Shown: positions 34,665 to 46,333 of the stretch, piece by piece
Numbering within the stretch: the first letter of the stretch is position 1
How the letters are laid out: each line of letters begins with the position of its first letter
From: Pyrenula massariospora
Lineage: Eukaryota > Ascomycota > Eurotiomycetes > Pyrenulales > Pyrenulaceae
NCBI GenBank assembly: GCA_021030905.1
Contig: JAGFMI010000010.1
Span: 310,001 to 374,000 of the forward strand
Direction: 5' to 3'
DNA: 64,000 bases
The notes under the pieces: model-generated
The model's input: only the letters and a program-made list of their open reading frames with translations
The model's database searches: none
What the model was told of the DNA's origin: nothing
Position numbers and translations under genes: made by a program

Positions 34665-35366
34665 ATGATGCCAAACATTCCCAAGTTTTTCAAGCGGCCT
34701 CAGGAAACCGACGACAATCCTGTAGGAGGCTCTAATGCCCCACGAACTGGGCCTGTACCTGTCATGACTCTGCAACAGCTGACAAAGGAGCCATGTTCGT
34801 TCAAAGGGTACTTCTTTGGATGCTACCATGACATCCGGCCATATCCTATTCGTCCTTGTCCAAACGGCCATGAGTTCGATCCAATCGACATACCTCCCGA
34901 TTATAAGATCGTGCTTTCTTCCAATGATCACCCCTCTGAAGGATTCAAATACGTGCCGAGATCAGGTTGGAAGCCAGATCGCAAAGATGCCACAAAGTAC
35001 ATTGATACTGTGAAGAAGAAGTTATATTTTGGCTCCGCGCTTTGTCCTGGATGTTCTGTGGAACAATTCTTCGAAGAGCTCTACTGGAAAATCGACGAAG
35101 AACGGAGCAAGAGTACAAGCACCGAGCAAAACCATGAGAACATCCGACGGATGATACAAATCAATGAGGCGGCCAACCGGGGCTTGTATCAGTCTATTGA
35201 GGGCATTTGGAATCATTTAGAGGATTACGACCGATACAAAGGGTACAAAAACCGTTATGGGAATTGGGAAACTGTAGAGCCTCAGATCCCTGGCATGCCA
35301 AAGCTTCCTTCCGATATCCAGGGGCTGCCTAGCACCGATGAGCCACTTCCTCTCTACAGAGAATGA
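34665..35366 (+). CDS. Hypothetical protein with Cys pairs (CPNGHE, CPGC)
   Basis: One uninterrupted frame of 233 residues starts at tandem ATG codons. I do not recognise a family. The centre contains FGCYHDIRPYPIRPCPNGHEFDPID and, about 55 residues later, FGSALCPGCSVEQFFEELYW; C-x2-GHE and CPGC could together bind a zinc ion. A probable helical segment with many charged residues (KIDEERSKSTSTEQNHENIRR) and a Pro-rich tail follow. No signal peptide or membrane helix is seen. A TATA box at 34504 and coding-like composition support it as real. It is convergent with the Asp/Glu-tract secreted protein. Confidence 0.6.
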   Translation: MMPNIPKFFKRPQETDDNPVGGSNAPRTGPVPVMTLQQLTKEPCSFKGYFFGCYHDIRPYPIRPCPNGHEFDPIDIPPDYKIVLSSNDHPSEGFKYVPRSGWKPDRKDATKYIDTVKKKLYFGSALCPGCSVEQFFEELYWKIDEERSKSTSTEQNHENIRRMIQINEAANRGLYQSIEGIWNHLEDYDRYKGYKNRYGNWETVEPQIPGMPKLPSDIQGLPSTDEPLPLYRE

Positions 35367-35892
35367 AAGCTGCTTTATTGATAGTCAGGGTCTCTAGAAG
35401 CTGCTGAGCGATGGACAAATTTCCGAAGATATGTTCGCGGCGAGGAAGGGTGCCAAAGAGGGTCCAGTCGGCTGGTTTCACTTATGTTACTGTACTCATT
35501 TATTTCTCCTCGGGTCGAATGACGGATGAGAGTCTAAGACTCGCACTTGTGTTACTTAACTTACGAAAGAATGTGATCTAAAGGGGACAGCCAATTAGAT
35601 TCTAGATGCTAGACATAGACTCATATATATACTTACTCGATACCATTGACTGATGCTTAATAGCCTCTATCAAGTAGATATTGAGATAGCAAAGCCGTGA
35701 CGTTAACAAGGATCCGTCTTGCACTCTACATGAAAGCCTTTATGACTTGTAGGAAAAAGGGTCGTACCTCGGTGAACTTTTGTAGTTAGAGTCATTAATA
35801 GTCAAAGCAGCGTCCAGCGCTGGAGAACAAGCCTGCGATGAAACTTGTTCAATATCTAAAACCGCGCTAACACCTGCCAACACAATTGTTCC
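35367..35892. other. Convergent spacer
   Basis: It lies between the two unrecognised proteins; only likely 3' UTRs are seen. Confidence 0.4.
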
Positions 35893-37476
35893 TCAGCTCA
35901 ATGTCAAAGACCGTGCTTTAGGTTTCATGTTCCAGATTCCCGGCTTTTCTTGAGTCAGCGCTCGAGCCCTCCGCTGGCGTTGAGTGCCCGATGCTTCCGC
36001 CGTCGGTTCCTCATCCATGTAATATTTCTTGTACATCGCATGATACTGGATCACTCCCTTTTCGACCTTCTCCACATACTTCACCATTACTCCTACAGAT
36101 ATCGTTTTCTGATCGCGGAACTCGAATATCGGGAATCTTAGCGGGCTGGTAGTGTCGCCATACATACGCTCTCCCTTGCCCCCTAAGCTCCCTATCGATC
36201 CGTCGACAGCTTCATCCAAAGTAGTAAGCTTGTCATAGTCTGACTCTGGGTCGCCGTGCTGGATACTGTCAATCCAATCTTTTACTGTCAATTTGTGAAC
36301 GTCTTCAGGCTTTTCGTTCGTTGAGACACCAAAGACTATTTGACGGTCGCCCTTGACATCGTCGCGCTGCCCAAGGTTGACCTTGAGCTTCGGTTTCTTA
36401 ACACTCCCCGAGCAAAATTTTTCGTCGAGTCTGCCTGAGTCAGCTTTGCCAAGACTTCAAACTCTCAAAAGTATATGGAGTCTCAATCAAACCACGCGCA
36501 TTGTGCACTTTCCAAGGTCTATTCAGCGGCATGATGAGTGTAGTAGTGGACTTACATGAATTCTCTTTCCTTTGAAAACAAACCTTTCTTGAATTTGAAA
36601 TCGTAGCAGACGAGAACAGAAATCAAGTCGAAAAGATCCCCAGGTATCTTTGCCTTCACAATCTGGTAGAGCTGAACAAAATCCGTCCGAGGCATAATCC
36701 ATAGCAACCTTTTAGGACTATAATCAGGCTTCATAACCTTCGCCCCTTTAACGTAGGAAAGAATGATCGAAAGGAAGCCTTTTACATCCTCCTCTATATC
36801 GTCTGCCTTCATTCCATTAGGCTCCGTCTGGAAAAATTTCTTAGTCACAAAAGCAATATTTTGCCTGTCTAGCCCTGAGTCGCTCGCGATCAAGACATTC
36901 GTTCCTTCACCAGGTGGGGCCCACCCATGTTGGAGATAACTTGCTCGTTGCATCATCTTCCAGATCGCCTCGAGGGGCAACGCAGCTGTGATTTGCGGAA
37001 ACCATCGCACTTGTGCGGCGGTTCCGGACTGTGACACTCTCCAGGGATTGCAGGGGTTCTCGACCGGTGAATCTCCTTCCTCGTCTGGCTTTTTGAAGAG
37101 TCGGAGCCTCGTCTTTTTGTTTGGCTTCCATCTGATCTGTAACATTCAAAAAGATAATGAACATTAACAAGCGCTGCGTCTGGAATCATCGAATCTTACA
37201 AAGTCTCTTGCAACTCCTTGAGCCGCCTGTTTCGCTAATCCCGTTCCAAGCTTACATATCTTACCATTCGTAATATACTCTGCGCTTAACCGGCCAGATC
37301 TTCGGGGGCTAGTATCTGCAGTCAATTCCCAGTTCTCTCCGGTGTGTCCCTCAACGAAGTTGTTCTTCGATCCAAAGGTATCCTCCAGACTGCACTCGGC
37401 GTCAAAATGGACATGCGCAGATTCAAACTCGAAACCGATACCAGGCAACGAGCCGTCCGCTTCGCTCGATTCTCCA

Positions 37477-37511
<35 letters not shown>

Positions 37512-37694
37512 TTCTTCGCTATCACTTTCAAGTTCACATACTGAATCATCGTCGTCATCTGAGACACGGGGCACTAGGTCCTTGTCATCTTCACCACCCG
37601 GAATACTACGAGCTACAACGACTGTTAAGTGCAACAAAAGGAAGAAAAGCAGGAAACCGGTTCTCCGCTTTAGCAAACGTGCAAGAAAATCCAT
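35893..37694 (-). CDS. Secreted hypothetical protein with Asp/Glu-rich tract
   Basis: Exons 37694-37200, 37136-36556 and 36430-35893 join into 537 residues with consistent phases. The start at 37694 opens into a strong signal peptide (MDFLARLLKRRTGFLLFFLLLHLTVVVARS). Residues about 35-75 are almost entirely Asp, Glu and Ser, including a run of 12 Asp. The rest (WFPQITAALPLEAIWKMMQ, FLSIILSYVKGAKVM, SPLRFPIFEFRDQKTISVGVMVKYVEK) looks like a folded domain I cannot name. It ends in a basic tail. The acidic tract could bind Ca2+ or act as a propeptide. The third exon acceptor was picked because only it keeps frame with the preceding phase-2 exon. Function unknown. Confidence 0.65.
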
Positions 37695-40336
37695 AGGGCA
37701 GCTGCCAAGTCTTTGCAATTCTGAGAGAATGAGATGGAGAAGACGCTGATACCAGCTTTTTCGGGTGTTCTACCCATATCTACAGATTTCTGATAAAATA
37801 TATGAAGCAATAAAAACGGACGAACAACGAGCAACAAATTGTAAGGACGTTTCAAGGGTCCTGTCAGACGACGATAACAACATGCAAGACCCATTCAGAA
37901 TCCTGATGTAGGCGACAACAGATAGCGAGAGCCTCAAAGAAGTTTCCAAACCGATAAGTACCTTCAGTATGAGATGGATTCGTTTAGTGTGATAGGTGCA
38001 GGTTGGATCTCCCACGAGCCTAGCTAGCCGTGTTATTCCGGCCTCGAGAAAAAAGAAAGCAGATAGTTTTATAATGGTTGGACTCGGAAGAGATATTTCC
38101 ATTTGATACCCGCCGCATCCGGCAATCCTCAGGGGCCCATCGATAGCCTTGTGGTGGCAATTCCGGATCCCATGAGCGTTATATCTTGATAATCGTGGCT
38201 TCATCTGTCACAAACTAGCAGCAGCGAGGCTGTTATGATTGGCCTCAAAGACTTGAATCTGCACCGCAAGGCACACTTGCCCACTGTGAGACTCGGCAGG
38301 ATTGAGTTGTGTGATTAATCCTACAAGCCAAAATTTCTTCTCTTAGGGGCGATGAGAACGGGGCTACTCGTTTAATAGGGCTGATAGTTTGGGCCCCAGC
38401 GCCGAGAACTTGGCGCGTATAAGCACTTTCGGAAGAGAGTTTAGCGGCAACTTTCTTTTACGTTGGGCTGACATCCTTGTCATAGAATTCTTCAAGAACG
38501 AGGATCGAACTCTTTGTTGTTTCAGTGCTTAGAGTGACCGCGTTTTATGACCGCATTAGGAAGCCCGCCACTCTCATCTCCTGCTTCCTATGAAACTCAA
38601 GGCCAGTCTAACACACATGCTTAGATCCGGGAGGACCCGACGTGCCTGTTGACAACAACGATTTCCACCCTCGCACGTCCAACTCCACAGTTCTGGAGAG
38701 TGCCGGCCCTACAAGCTGTCAAATTCGGACCAACCTCTAGGCTTGCGCCCCATCACACCATCCATCGAACCCAAGACCGAAGCCCCTGTTGCACCGAGAA
38801 GAGGCGTTTCGGAGGAGCTCATACGCGCCATTACTAATCTCGGATGGGCCTCTGTTAGCTCATCAACCCCCTCACACTATGTGGTAGTAACGGCTGAAAT
38901 CTAACTCCAAGATTCTCTATCTCAACTCTTGAGACCAGTACTTACTGACGGTGGCGGCGGCGGATATCTAGGTGCTGCAATTACCTCCATAAAGCTTCAT
39001 AGCGTCATCCTGCCGGAGCTGCCCTGAGATGTAGGAAATTCTCTGCAAAACATCAGGTGTTGCCTACACTCAGCTGGACGTAGTTATTTCATTGTCACCC
39101 CGGTTGTCGCCTTGTTCTACGTCAATTTCCTCGAGACTGACAGACTTACAATCGAATTCTTGTTTCCCCAAGACAAGAACAAGTGCGCCCTGATCTTGGT
39201 CGATTTGGATCATTCGTCAAGGTCCCAGGAGCACGTTCACAGGACGCAATTATAGAGAACAAAATTCTGATCTGGAAGAAGCGAATCGGGCTGGGACGAT
39301 CACCAAGACGCCTATCTAGTGATTCTCGCGATCCTATTGTCTAGTAGAAAAAGTACAGTGACGCTATTCCACACGCCTCGTATTAGCCGCTCTCTCAGTT
39401 ATATTTCCAATGTCGTAAAGTTAGGCCTATAGAATACTTGGACTCTATGAGATCGTCTAAATTAGCAAATTGTTGTCTACCTCCACATATTGTCACATTC
39501 GCACAAGACAAACGCAAGACCCCTGACTTCGCTGCTTGTAGTCCCATATGACGCCGCGTTCTACATGTTTTCTACGCTAATGCCGCAACAAACGATTTTG
39601 CGTGCGTTATTGTCGAACTAGACAAGCCTCGCCGACTGTTCCGTGCGTCAAATTCCATACATAGATGTGACGATCAGATTGTATGCTCCCACCCGGATCA
39701 CACGCCTTAAAGATCGTTTGATGACGAGGTTCTTCAGCCTAAAGCTAGAGGCACCCAGCGAGAGGAATAGTGCGGTGAGATTGACTCGGGAACGATGTTG
39801 AAGTTTTCTCAGCTGAGGCTGTCAGAGCGAAATTTGTGGTGGATCTAGCATTTTGTATGTCTGATAGATCATTAAGGATATCTCTTACCGCGGGGTTTAG
39901 AGTCGGGCGATGGTTCAGCAAATTACCACGCACTTTGCGGCCACGATTTTGATGCCTGAGCAGGAGTTGTCGTAGCCTTGCACGCCTCGGTAGCAGAAGT
40001 GTTGCTGCCTGCTTCGGTGGGCTTCACTCAGATTTAGACAGCTACGCCACAAGGTCCCTTGGATAAGGTAGGCAGATGGATTTCAAGTTTCCTAAAAGAA
40101 TTCTATGATCTGGCTTCAATTCAACTGCATTATGCTCAACACTTGAAAAGAAAATTTCGCGACCAATGCGTCTTGTTTCCTTCCAGAAAACGTATGGCCC
40201 AACTTGCGCAATTGCTTTACAACTTCCATCAGCCAATGCACATAGCTCCAGGACCTAGCAGAATCTAATCTGCCTACTTCTTATTACTTTCCTATGATAG
40301 CGTCAGAGTATCTTCGCAAATCTAATTCTACATACT
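37695..40336. other. 2.6 kb region without a supported gene
   Basis: Short unrecognised frames on both strands. A tRNA-like T-arm near 38500 did not fold into a tRNA. No transposon was recognised. Confidence 0.4.
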
Positions 40337-40642
40337 ATGGACGCTGTTCAGGATTGGCAACAGACAATGGACGTTTACAACCAAAGCACAGCTAGGACGC
40401 ACAATATGCCCGCGTTTACGTACGGTCTCGATCGTAAGGACATCAATGCCATGATCACTCATCTGGCGCCATTACCTCCTAAACCTTCCGCCGAACTTGC
40501 TCATCAAGTATTCGCTATCGCGGCACATGGAGATACAGACAGGCCTTTGCCACGATCACTGATTGTGGTACCTAAGGTATTATCAACTTTTATGCCCATA
40601 AGTAACTTCAAAGACCTTACTGACCCTGCTGATTGGGGATAG
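40337..40642 (+). CDS. Possible small hypothetical protein
   Basis: An ATG frame of 101 residues (MDAVQDWQQTM to DPADWG) ends three bases before the ATG of the F-box-like gene. Its composition looks coding-like but no family is recognised. It might be a separate gene or an unspliced part of the neighbour; no splice pair joining them in frame was found. Confidence 0.25.
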   Translation: MDAVQDWQQTMDVYNQSTARTHNMPAFTYGLDRKDINAMITHLAPLPPKPSAELAHQVFAIAAHGDTDRPLPRSLIVVPKVLSTFMPISNFKDLTDPADWG

Positions 40643-40645
40643 AGC

Positions 40646-41275
40646 ATGCATTTTACGACGCCCAACCCAAAGAGCCCGCTGGAATCTCTTCCGCTCGACA
40701 TCATTTACTCTATTCTTGACTACCTTCACGTCCCCTTCACTAACGAATGTGTGGATCTTTTCCTCACATCAAAAACTCTCTTAGCCCTCGCCATGAACAT
40801 ACGCATGCAGGAGCCCTTTCACGTGCCCCGAGACCCTGAGGACTCCGACAGCAGTGACCTCATCGGCATCCCCTTCCACCCGCCAACCGCCACCTGGCCA
40901 AAGTCCATTCGTTGGTGTAGTTGCTGCAACATGGCATGGCTATCCTACGGCGACCATGGCAAGCTCGAAAAGTGGGTGACGGCGTTTTCTACCAAGGAGA
41001 CAGAGATTCTGTGTCCGTACCAGTACGCTACAAAGGCTAAGCTTTATGATGCTCCCAACATCCTCCTTCGCCCGGGCCTCGTCACCGGCTGGATGGGGTC
41101 TAATCTACATTTTAGGCTTGCTAGACACTGGTTCTTACCTGATGACGGTCGGCCTGGGAGACGGTTTAGGAAATGGCAGCACCGCCAATGCACGTACAGC
41201 CTGTTCCATTTCCCGCCAACGGCAGTGAAAATTATCGGAATACTCGAAAAGCTCTACCCAAAGCGCCGCAAGTAA
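40646..41275 (+). CDS. F-box-like domain protein
   Basis: A single exon gives 209 residues. The N-terminal 45 residues, SPLESLPLDIIYSILDYLHVP followed by CVDLFLTSKTLLALAM, match the F-box consensus (Leu-Pro, hydrophobic helix, then LxxxxK). F-box proteins bind Skp1 and recruit targets to SCF ubiquitin ligases. Downstream is IRWCSCCNMAWLSYG, a cysteine cluster, and a basic C-terminus (RKWQHRQCTYS, KRRK) with no recognised substrate-binding repeat. This short F-box layout is very common and largely unassigned in filamentous ascomycetes. Family is probable, target unknown. Confidence 0.65.
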   Translation: MHFTTPNPKSPLESLPLDIIYSILDYLHVPFTNECVDLFLTSKTLLALAMNIRMQEPFHVPRDPEDSDSSDLIGIPFHPPTATWPKSIRWCSCCNMAWLSYGDHGKLEKWVTAFSTKETEILCPYQYATKAKLYDAPNILLRPGLVTGWMGSNLHFRLARHWFLPDDGRPGRRFRKWQHRQCTYSLFHFPPTAVKIIGILEKLYPKRRK

Positions 41276-41860
41276 ACTTTTTAGCCTCTAAAAGTTTAGA
41301 CGGTGCGAACTGTTAGGGATGGAGCTGCCGTTTAAGAAGTTGAATGATCGAGACAGCCTCCAATATAACGCCTCCATTTCGCGAGGGCAAGGCTCAAGAA
41401 CTCAGCGCCCGATTGCCTCTGTACTTGCCATCCAAGAAGATGCAACTTACCATCGAGCTCTCCCGTTTCAAGAGTGGTCTCGCAAGGGTCAGCCATCCAA
41501 GACTGATCCAACCTCCTCATGCAAAGGAACCGCCCAACAAAGCTGAAAACTGAAACATCATAATCTACAGCCAACCCCGATCAGAACCGTCGGTTAATAA
41601 TCGAGACATCGATGGTATGGAAAAGTGACAGGGGAGAGAAGCTGCGGCGAGATGTCGGTCGCAATGCGGTGTGACCAAAGATACTAGGCATCGCATTTCC
41701 ATTGACAATCCAGTCCGATAATCTATCTCATGTCCATCTACTGTCATCGATTCATTGACCTCCAAATCATATCCGGATTTACTCCAACGTCCCCTCGGCT
41801 ACGTCAATATCTATCCCACGCACGACATAATATCTAAAGCAGATACTCAGGCTTCGCTCC
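41276..41860. other. Convergent spacer
   Basis: It lies between the F-box-like gene and the aquaporin; overlapping short frames, none recognised. Confidence 0.4.
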
Positions 41861-43041
41861 TCAGCTCTCCTTACCAATCTCAACAGTGGACTCAGCCTGT
41901 ACATCCCTCTCCCTTCCCTCCTCGACGTCCTTCCCTAGGTTCGCCGTCTCACCCTCAAGCTTCTTAAGCAGCCGGTAGAAGCCCGCCGCCAACGTGGCCC
42001 CGAACGCAGGACCAAGCCAGTAGATCCAGTCTACCCAACCAGTCAGCACCCAAAAGAGCTTATCGTCAGAAAAAGGGCAAAGGTGCAAACTCACGTTCCC
42101 CCCCAAAACTCCCACTCACCACCGCCGGCCCAAAGCTCCTCGCCGGATTCATCGACGCCCCGGTCCAATATATCCCCGCTACACACGCACAAAAAACCCA
42201 GTCAGTCAGTCTTTCAGCAAAACCCTCACCCCCACACCACACTTTTCATATTCGGAACAACTCACCCAAATGCCCAACCCCCAACCCAACCCCCGCCCCA
42301 ATCCCCACGCACCCCCTCCCCCTCTCCCTCTCCACCAGCATCACCACCACAAAACACAACTGCGCCGTCAGGAACATCTCGATGAACAGGCCCTGCGCGC
42401 TGCTCGTGCCGTGGCCGAGCCTAGTTTCCACCAGCAGAGGCCCGGGGAGGATGGCCGAGACGAGGCCCGCCGCGACGGTGGCGGCCAGGAATTGGGAGAA
42501 GGTGTTTAGGAGGAAGCGGGTTGGGCGGAGGGTGGAGTGGGGGGAGAGGAGGAGGGCGAGCGAGACCTGTCGTTAGACGGTGAGTTGTGCGGTATGTGGG
42601 GTTTGGAGATGTTGTTGCCGGGGAAAGGATGGAAGGGTTTGGGGGGTTATGAGTCCCTCCCACTCCACTATTCAGGGAAAATAAGGAGAGACGAGACTCA
42701 CCGCCGGATTGAACTGCCCCCCGCTCACCCCCGCGAACACCCACGCATTGACCAGCAGCGACAGCCCGAACCCCGCCGCGATGTAGAACACCCGGGACAC
42801 GTCCTGCGTGTTCAGCCCGGCCTGCTGCGTGTTGGCCACCTGCGCCGCCAGGAAGGCGGCGAAGAGGAACATGAACGTGCCTGTTTGAGGAGATTTAGGA
42901 CTGTTGGGTAGAGATGGGGGGTCGCAGGAGCGGCTAAAGGGGGGGGGACCTACCAACGAACTCGCCGACCATGGAGAGAGCGTGGTTGCGGGCGCCATCG
43001 CGGATCTTGAGGGAGAGTGGATGGGTTTTTAGGGTAGACAT
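41861..43041 (-). CDS. Aquaporin (orthodox, MIP family)
   Basis: Five exons, 43041-42954, 42880-42702, 42566-42266, 42178-42095 and 42030-41861, sum to 273 residues. All six-helix MIP landmarks are present: MVGEFVGTFMFLFAAFL at the start of helix 1, the first NPA box GGQFNPAVSLAL (residues 87-89) and the second NPA box GASMNPARSFGP (200-202). The second box is NPARS, not the NPARD of glycerol facilitators, so a water-selective channel of the plasma or vacuolar membrane is most likely. The C-terminal 45 residues are charged and probably cytosolic. The first NPA codons lie exactly at an exon end. The sequence is GC-rich with C-runs, which makes unspliced frames look fragmented. Confidence 0.88.
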
Positions 43042-43663
43042 TGTGCGTAGTCTCTGGAAGCTGGATTTGGGGGAAGTAGGAGGTGGAAGGGAAGGCTTTT
43101 CGCGGCGGGAATGGTCAATGAACGAATTTAGAGAACGTGTTAGGCTAGGAATAAAACATGTAACTAGAAGGAAAGAATGGAATAGAAGAACGATCAGTCA
43201 ACGAGAAGGATGCCATGAGTATAAGAGCCCCGTTGGATCGGAAAGATACCTTACGTCGGGGCAGGGATCAGGAAACGTTGAATGTCAAGGATTAATTTGG
43301 GAAGCCTGCTCCATACAGACGAAGTTTAGAGTCGCATCGAGGCGGGACGCCGCAGTGCAGTTTTCCTGGACATGAAAGAAAAATGCATTCGAGATAGTCA
43401 CAATGCATTATCGTCTTAGCGCATCTTCCCGCTGCCTGCGTCGCTCAGCTACCAGATCAGGCCCCCCAGTCAGAGTTCGCTTTCCAGATTGTCAGTGTCA
43501 CAAAATCTCACGTGCACTTTTCAGGTCAAGGCAATGTCCATCGAACGGTTTCTAGATTAAGCTTCGCACAGGCATGGGACGTCGCCCGGGCCGCGACTGA
43601 TATATCTGAAGCATCGTAGACTCACCCATGCTGCATACTCTGGGAAGGTCGAACGTCCCGACA
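43042..43663. other. Aquaporin promoter side and SLS1 3' flank
   Basis: 622 bases with no supported gene; it contains the aquaporin upstream region. Confidence 0.4.
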
Positions 43664-46333
43664 TCATTTATTAACAGATCTCGAACCGCTGTCCCTTCCT
43701 AAAACCTTGGCAAATTCCAAGACGTGTCCGCAGAATGTCTCCAACCGCTCAGCTTCTACACCTGGACCTTCTCCGGTCTCAAGAACCTTCTCGGACGCCC
43801 CTGACGAGTGAGTATGCATGTCCCCAAGACCCATAGTCAGCTCGTGTCGGTCTCCCGTCAATTGACCGCCGCGCGCATTCGTGTATACAACCCGGTTGTC
43901 CTTGTATTGGAATGATCGGAAATCTAGCTTTTCGACTGCCGCTACAAGGTATGTTTCATCTATTGTCTCGTTGTCGGACACCGAATGGGAACTGATAGCA
44001 TCATCTGCCATCTGCTTCTGACTCTTAGTCGATTTGATCTTCAACGAATGCCTTAATTCACTTTTTGGGTGCATGGGGGGAAGAACACCCGTCTCTGCAT
44101 ACGTCTCGGTGAGCTTCGTATCTCTTGAGCCCCGCCACGCCCTCGGTACTTTCATTTGCAAAGTGGGTAGAAATTGTCCACGGTAGTCAAAATCAGTGAA
44201 ATGTGGTATCTCCTCACGCGTAATCAGATCGCGCAAAAAGCTAGTCAAAGGGCTAGCATCATCAGAATTGCCTTGCTCTTCTGCGTGTTTCCGCCAATCA
44301 TCAATGCGTATGCCTTTGGGAGGCGTGAGAGTGACTTTCCTCTCCCCCATAAAGCGAACATCAACGCCGAAATGGGGAAGTGGTACCTCGAGTAAGCGTT
44401 GAGAGAACACCGCTGACATGCTGACTATGTGGAGACTGGTTGTGGAAGAGATATCTCCAGGAAAGACTACCTCAAAGGACGGCAAAAGGTGATACTTCTC
44501 GATGGAAGGAACAAGCATAACACGGTAACGATTGATGGGAGGTGCCTTCAAACGCCTGAGCGCAGAAAGCGTATATGCAAGGAAGGGGATGTCGGTGGAG
44601 AAAGCGTGATCGTATATTTCGCCCATCGGGTTCTTTGCCACCATGTAGCTGGAGGCGTTTTCTCGATGATTATTATTAGGGAGACAAATATGACCGAAGG
44701 TCGCGCTAAGCTTTGTGGAAGTACCTGTGAGAAGTCTAAGTGGTTCTTCCTCTCTCTGAGATTGGAGCTCATCAGATACGAATTTGAGAAGGTCGTTCGA
44801 CATTTGCGACTCTGCTGTTTGCTCCGCGTCATGAGATCTTACAACCATTCTTGCCCATTCTACCTGGTGTTGCTGCCAGGTAGCATTTTCCGGACATTGC
44901 ATTGGGAATAAAAGTGCCTGGCTAAGTATCTCCGGAGACACTGACATCCGAGACGTACGTGCGAATTTTGGAATCAGAGCAAGTTGAAGGTCTCTGACTG
45001 TAGCCAGTTCGTGAGTGATTGCAGGATGGTAGCTGATATCAAAGCGATGTCGACCTTTGCCTATCGGTACGCGCTCAATATAGACGCCTAGACTTTTTGA
45101 AACGTGCTCCAGGAATTTGTTAGAAAAGACTTGCGATCGGGTGATCTTGGGCAGGACACGCATTCTACCCGGCCGCCACTCCGTTACAGCAATATCTGCA
45201 CATAACTTCTTAAGTTTAAAAGAGACAGAGTCTAGCTCTGTGTTGGTTTCTTGGGGTTCTGGCTTGATCAACTGATGGTTTGGATCATTAGGATGTAAAA
45301 GGAAGCCGCGTTTCTCTTTCCTATTCCGAATATCGATTTTGACGCCGTAAAGCTTTTCTAACTCGGCAATCTGTATCTTTGTCATGTTTGTAAGAACGCT
45401 GAAATGTGCATGCGAAAGTTCCATGAACCGGGAGGAGAGAGCGGTCCAAACACGAAAACCCCAGATGTACCTGATTATGTACTTGGCAATTGTAAATGGA
45501 GTCGTTCTAGGTTTTTGAACGTTATTCAATGCTACTGCTGCGTTACGAGCATCTTCCTGGGTAGTATCAGCTTGAATACTGCCCTTCTGGTGCAAATCTT
45601 TCTGGGATGCTGCGACATAAAGTTGAAGTTGTTCTCGAGAAAAGCTTTTCGCAAGCTGCCGCCGCAACTTGTGTATTTGAAATTCCTCCAAGGCATTGTA
45701 ACTGCCTTCAAAAGGAACTTTGAACCGGTCTATGACTTCGCGGACTCTCTCTGGTTCCAGCGGTCGAACTTCCTCCCTCAGTTCTTGCAGGAGCTTCTCA
45801 GTATTGTCATCCCATTCCCGGATTTCTGACTCTTTTGGAGATTCGTCTTCCTTTTCTGGAGGCAGAGATTTTTCTCGAAATACAACGGCCTCTACGGGTT
45901 TTCCCAGTGACTCGAGTCCCAATGGGATTGAGCCAAGGCCCTTGAGGTATGAGAAACGTGGACTGCTTAGTGTGCTTTGATCTTGTTCAGCCTCAAGCTT
46001 GACTATTGAGTCATGCTTCCCTTTGGCATCTGCTTCCTTTGGCGAATCCTTAGCAGATGCTTTCTTTTTGCGGAGAGCTGCGCGGAACTTTTTGCCTCTG
46101 CGGATGGAGGATTGCGGATCTTGAGCGGATGAATGTGCATTTTGATCGCTTGCATGTTCGGTAGACACAGGCTCGGCGACGGCAGCTGCAGCGGCGCTGT
46201 AACTCTTGAGGACTTGGAAAGGCTTGGTAGGAGGGTGCCACGGCGGTCGTTGGCTGGGGAGCTTGGTGCGATAGGTTGAGCGACAGATGCATCTGAAACA
46301 GATATATGAACGCTCAGATGAGGTCTTGAACAT
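43664..46333 (-). CDS. SLS1: SLS1-like mitochondrial inner-membrane regulator
   Basis: A single exon encodes 889 residues. The N-terminus is basic and Ser/Thr/Arg-rich with few acids for 45 residues (CRSTYRTKLPSQRPPWHPP), like a mitochondrial presequence. A low-complexity linker and then a long alpha/beta region (TIAKYIIRYIWGFRVW near residue 285) follow. This recalls the fungal SLS1 family, whose yeast member is an inner-membrane matrix protein that couples mitochondrial transcription to translation. Assignment rests on that region, overall length and the presequence, so it is good but not certain. It lies divergent from the cyanophycinase-like gene, sharing a 676-base promoter. Confidence 0.65.
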   Translation of the reverse strand: MFKTSSERSYICFRCICRSTYRTKLPSQRPPWHPPTKPFQVLKSYSAAAAAVAEPVSTEHASDQNAHSSAQDPQSSIRRGKKFRAALRKKKASAKDSPKEADAKGKHDSIVKLEAEQDQSTLSSPRFSYLKGLGSIPLGLESLGKPVEAVVFREKSLPPEKEDESPKESEIREWDDNTEKLLQELREEVRPLEPERVREVIDRFKVPFEGSYNALEEFQIHKLRRQLAKSFSREQLQLYVAASQKDLHQKGSIQADTTQEDARNAAVALNNVQKPRTTPFTIAKYIIRYIWGFRVWTALSSRFMELSHAHFSVLTNMTKIQIAELEKLYGVKIDIRNRKEKRGFLLHPNDPNHQLIKPEPQETNTELDSVSFKLKKLCADIAVTEWRPGRMRVLPKITRSQVFSNKFLEHVSKSLGVYIERVPIGKGRHRFDISYHPAITHELATVRDLQLALIPKFARTSRMSVSPEILSQALLFPMQCPENATWQQHQVEWARMVVRSHDAEQTAESQMSNDLLKFVSDELQSQREEEPLRLLTGTSTKLSATFGHICLPNNNHRENASSYMVAKNPMGEIYDHAFSTDIPFLAYTLSALRRLKAPPINRYRVMLVPSIEKYHLLPSFEVVFPGDISSTTSLHIVSMSAVFSQRLLEVPLPHFGVDVRFMGERKVTLTPPKGIRIDDWRKHAEEQGNSDDASPLTSFLRDLITREEIPHFTDFDYRGQFLPTLQMKVPRAWRGSRDTKLTETYAETGVLPPMHPKSELRHSLKIKSTKSQKQMADDAISSHSVSDNETIDETYLVAAVEKLDFRSFQYKDNRVVYTNARGGQLTGDRHELTMGLGDMHTHSSGASEKVLETGEGPGVEAERLETFCGHVLEFAKVLGRDSGSRSVNK

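Noticed and set aside
38470-38560. tRNA-like T-arm on the minus strand (GAGTTCGATCC)
   Set aside because: A T-loop-like sequence is present, but no anticodon stem pairs and no acceptor stem can be formed with upstream sequence.
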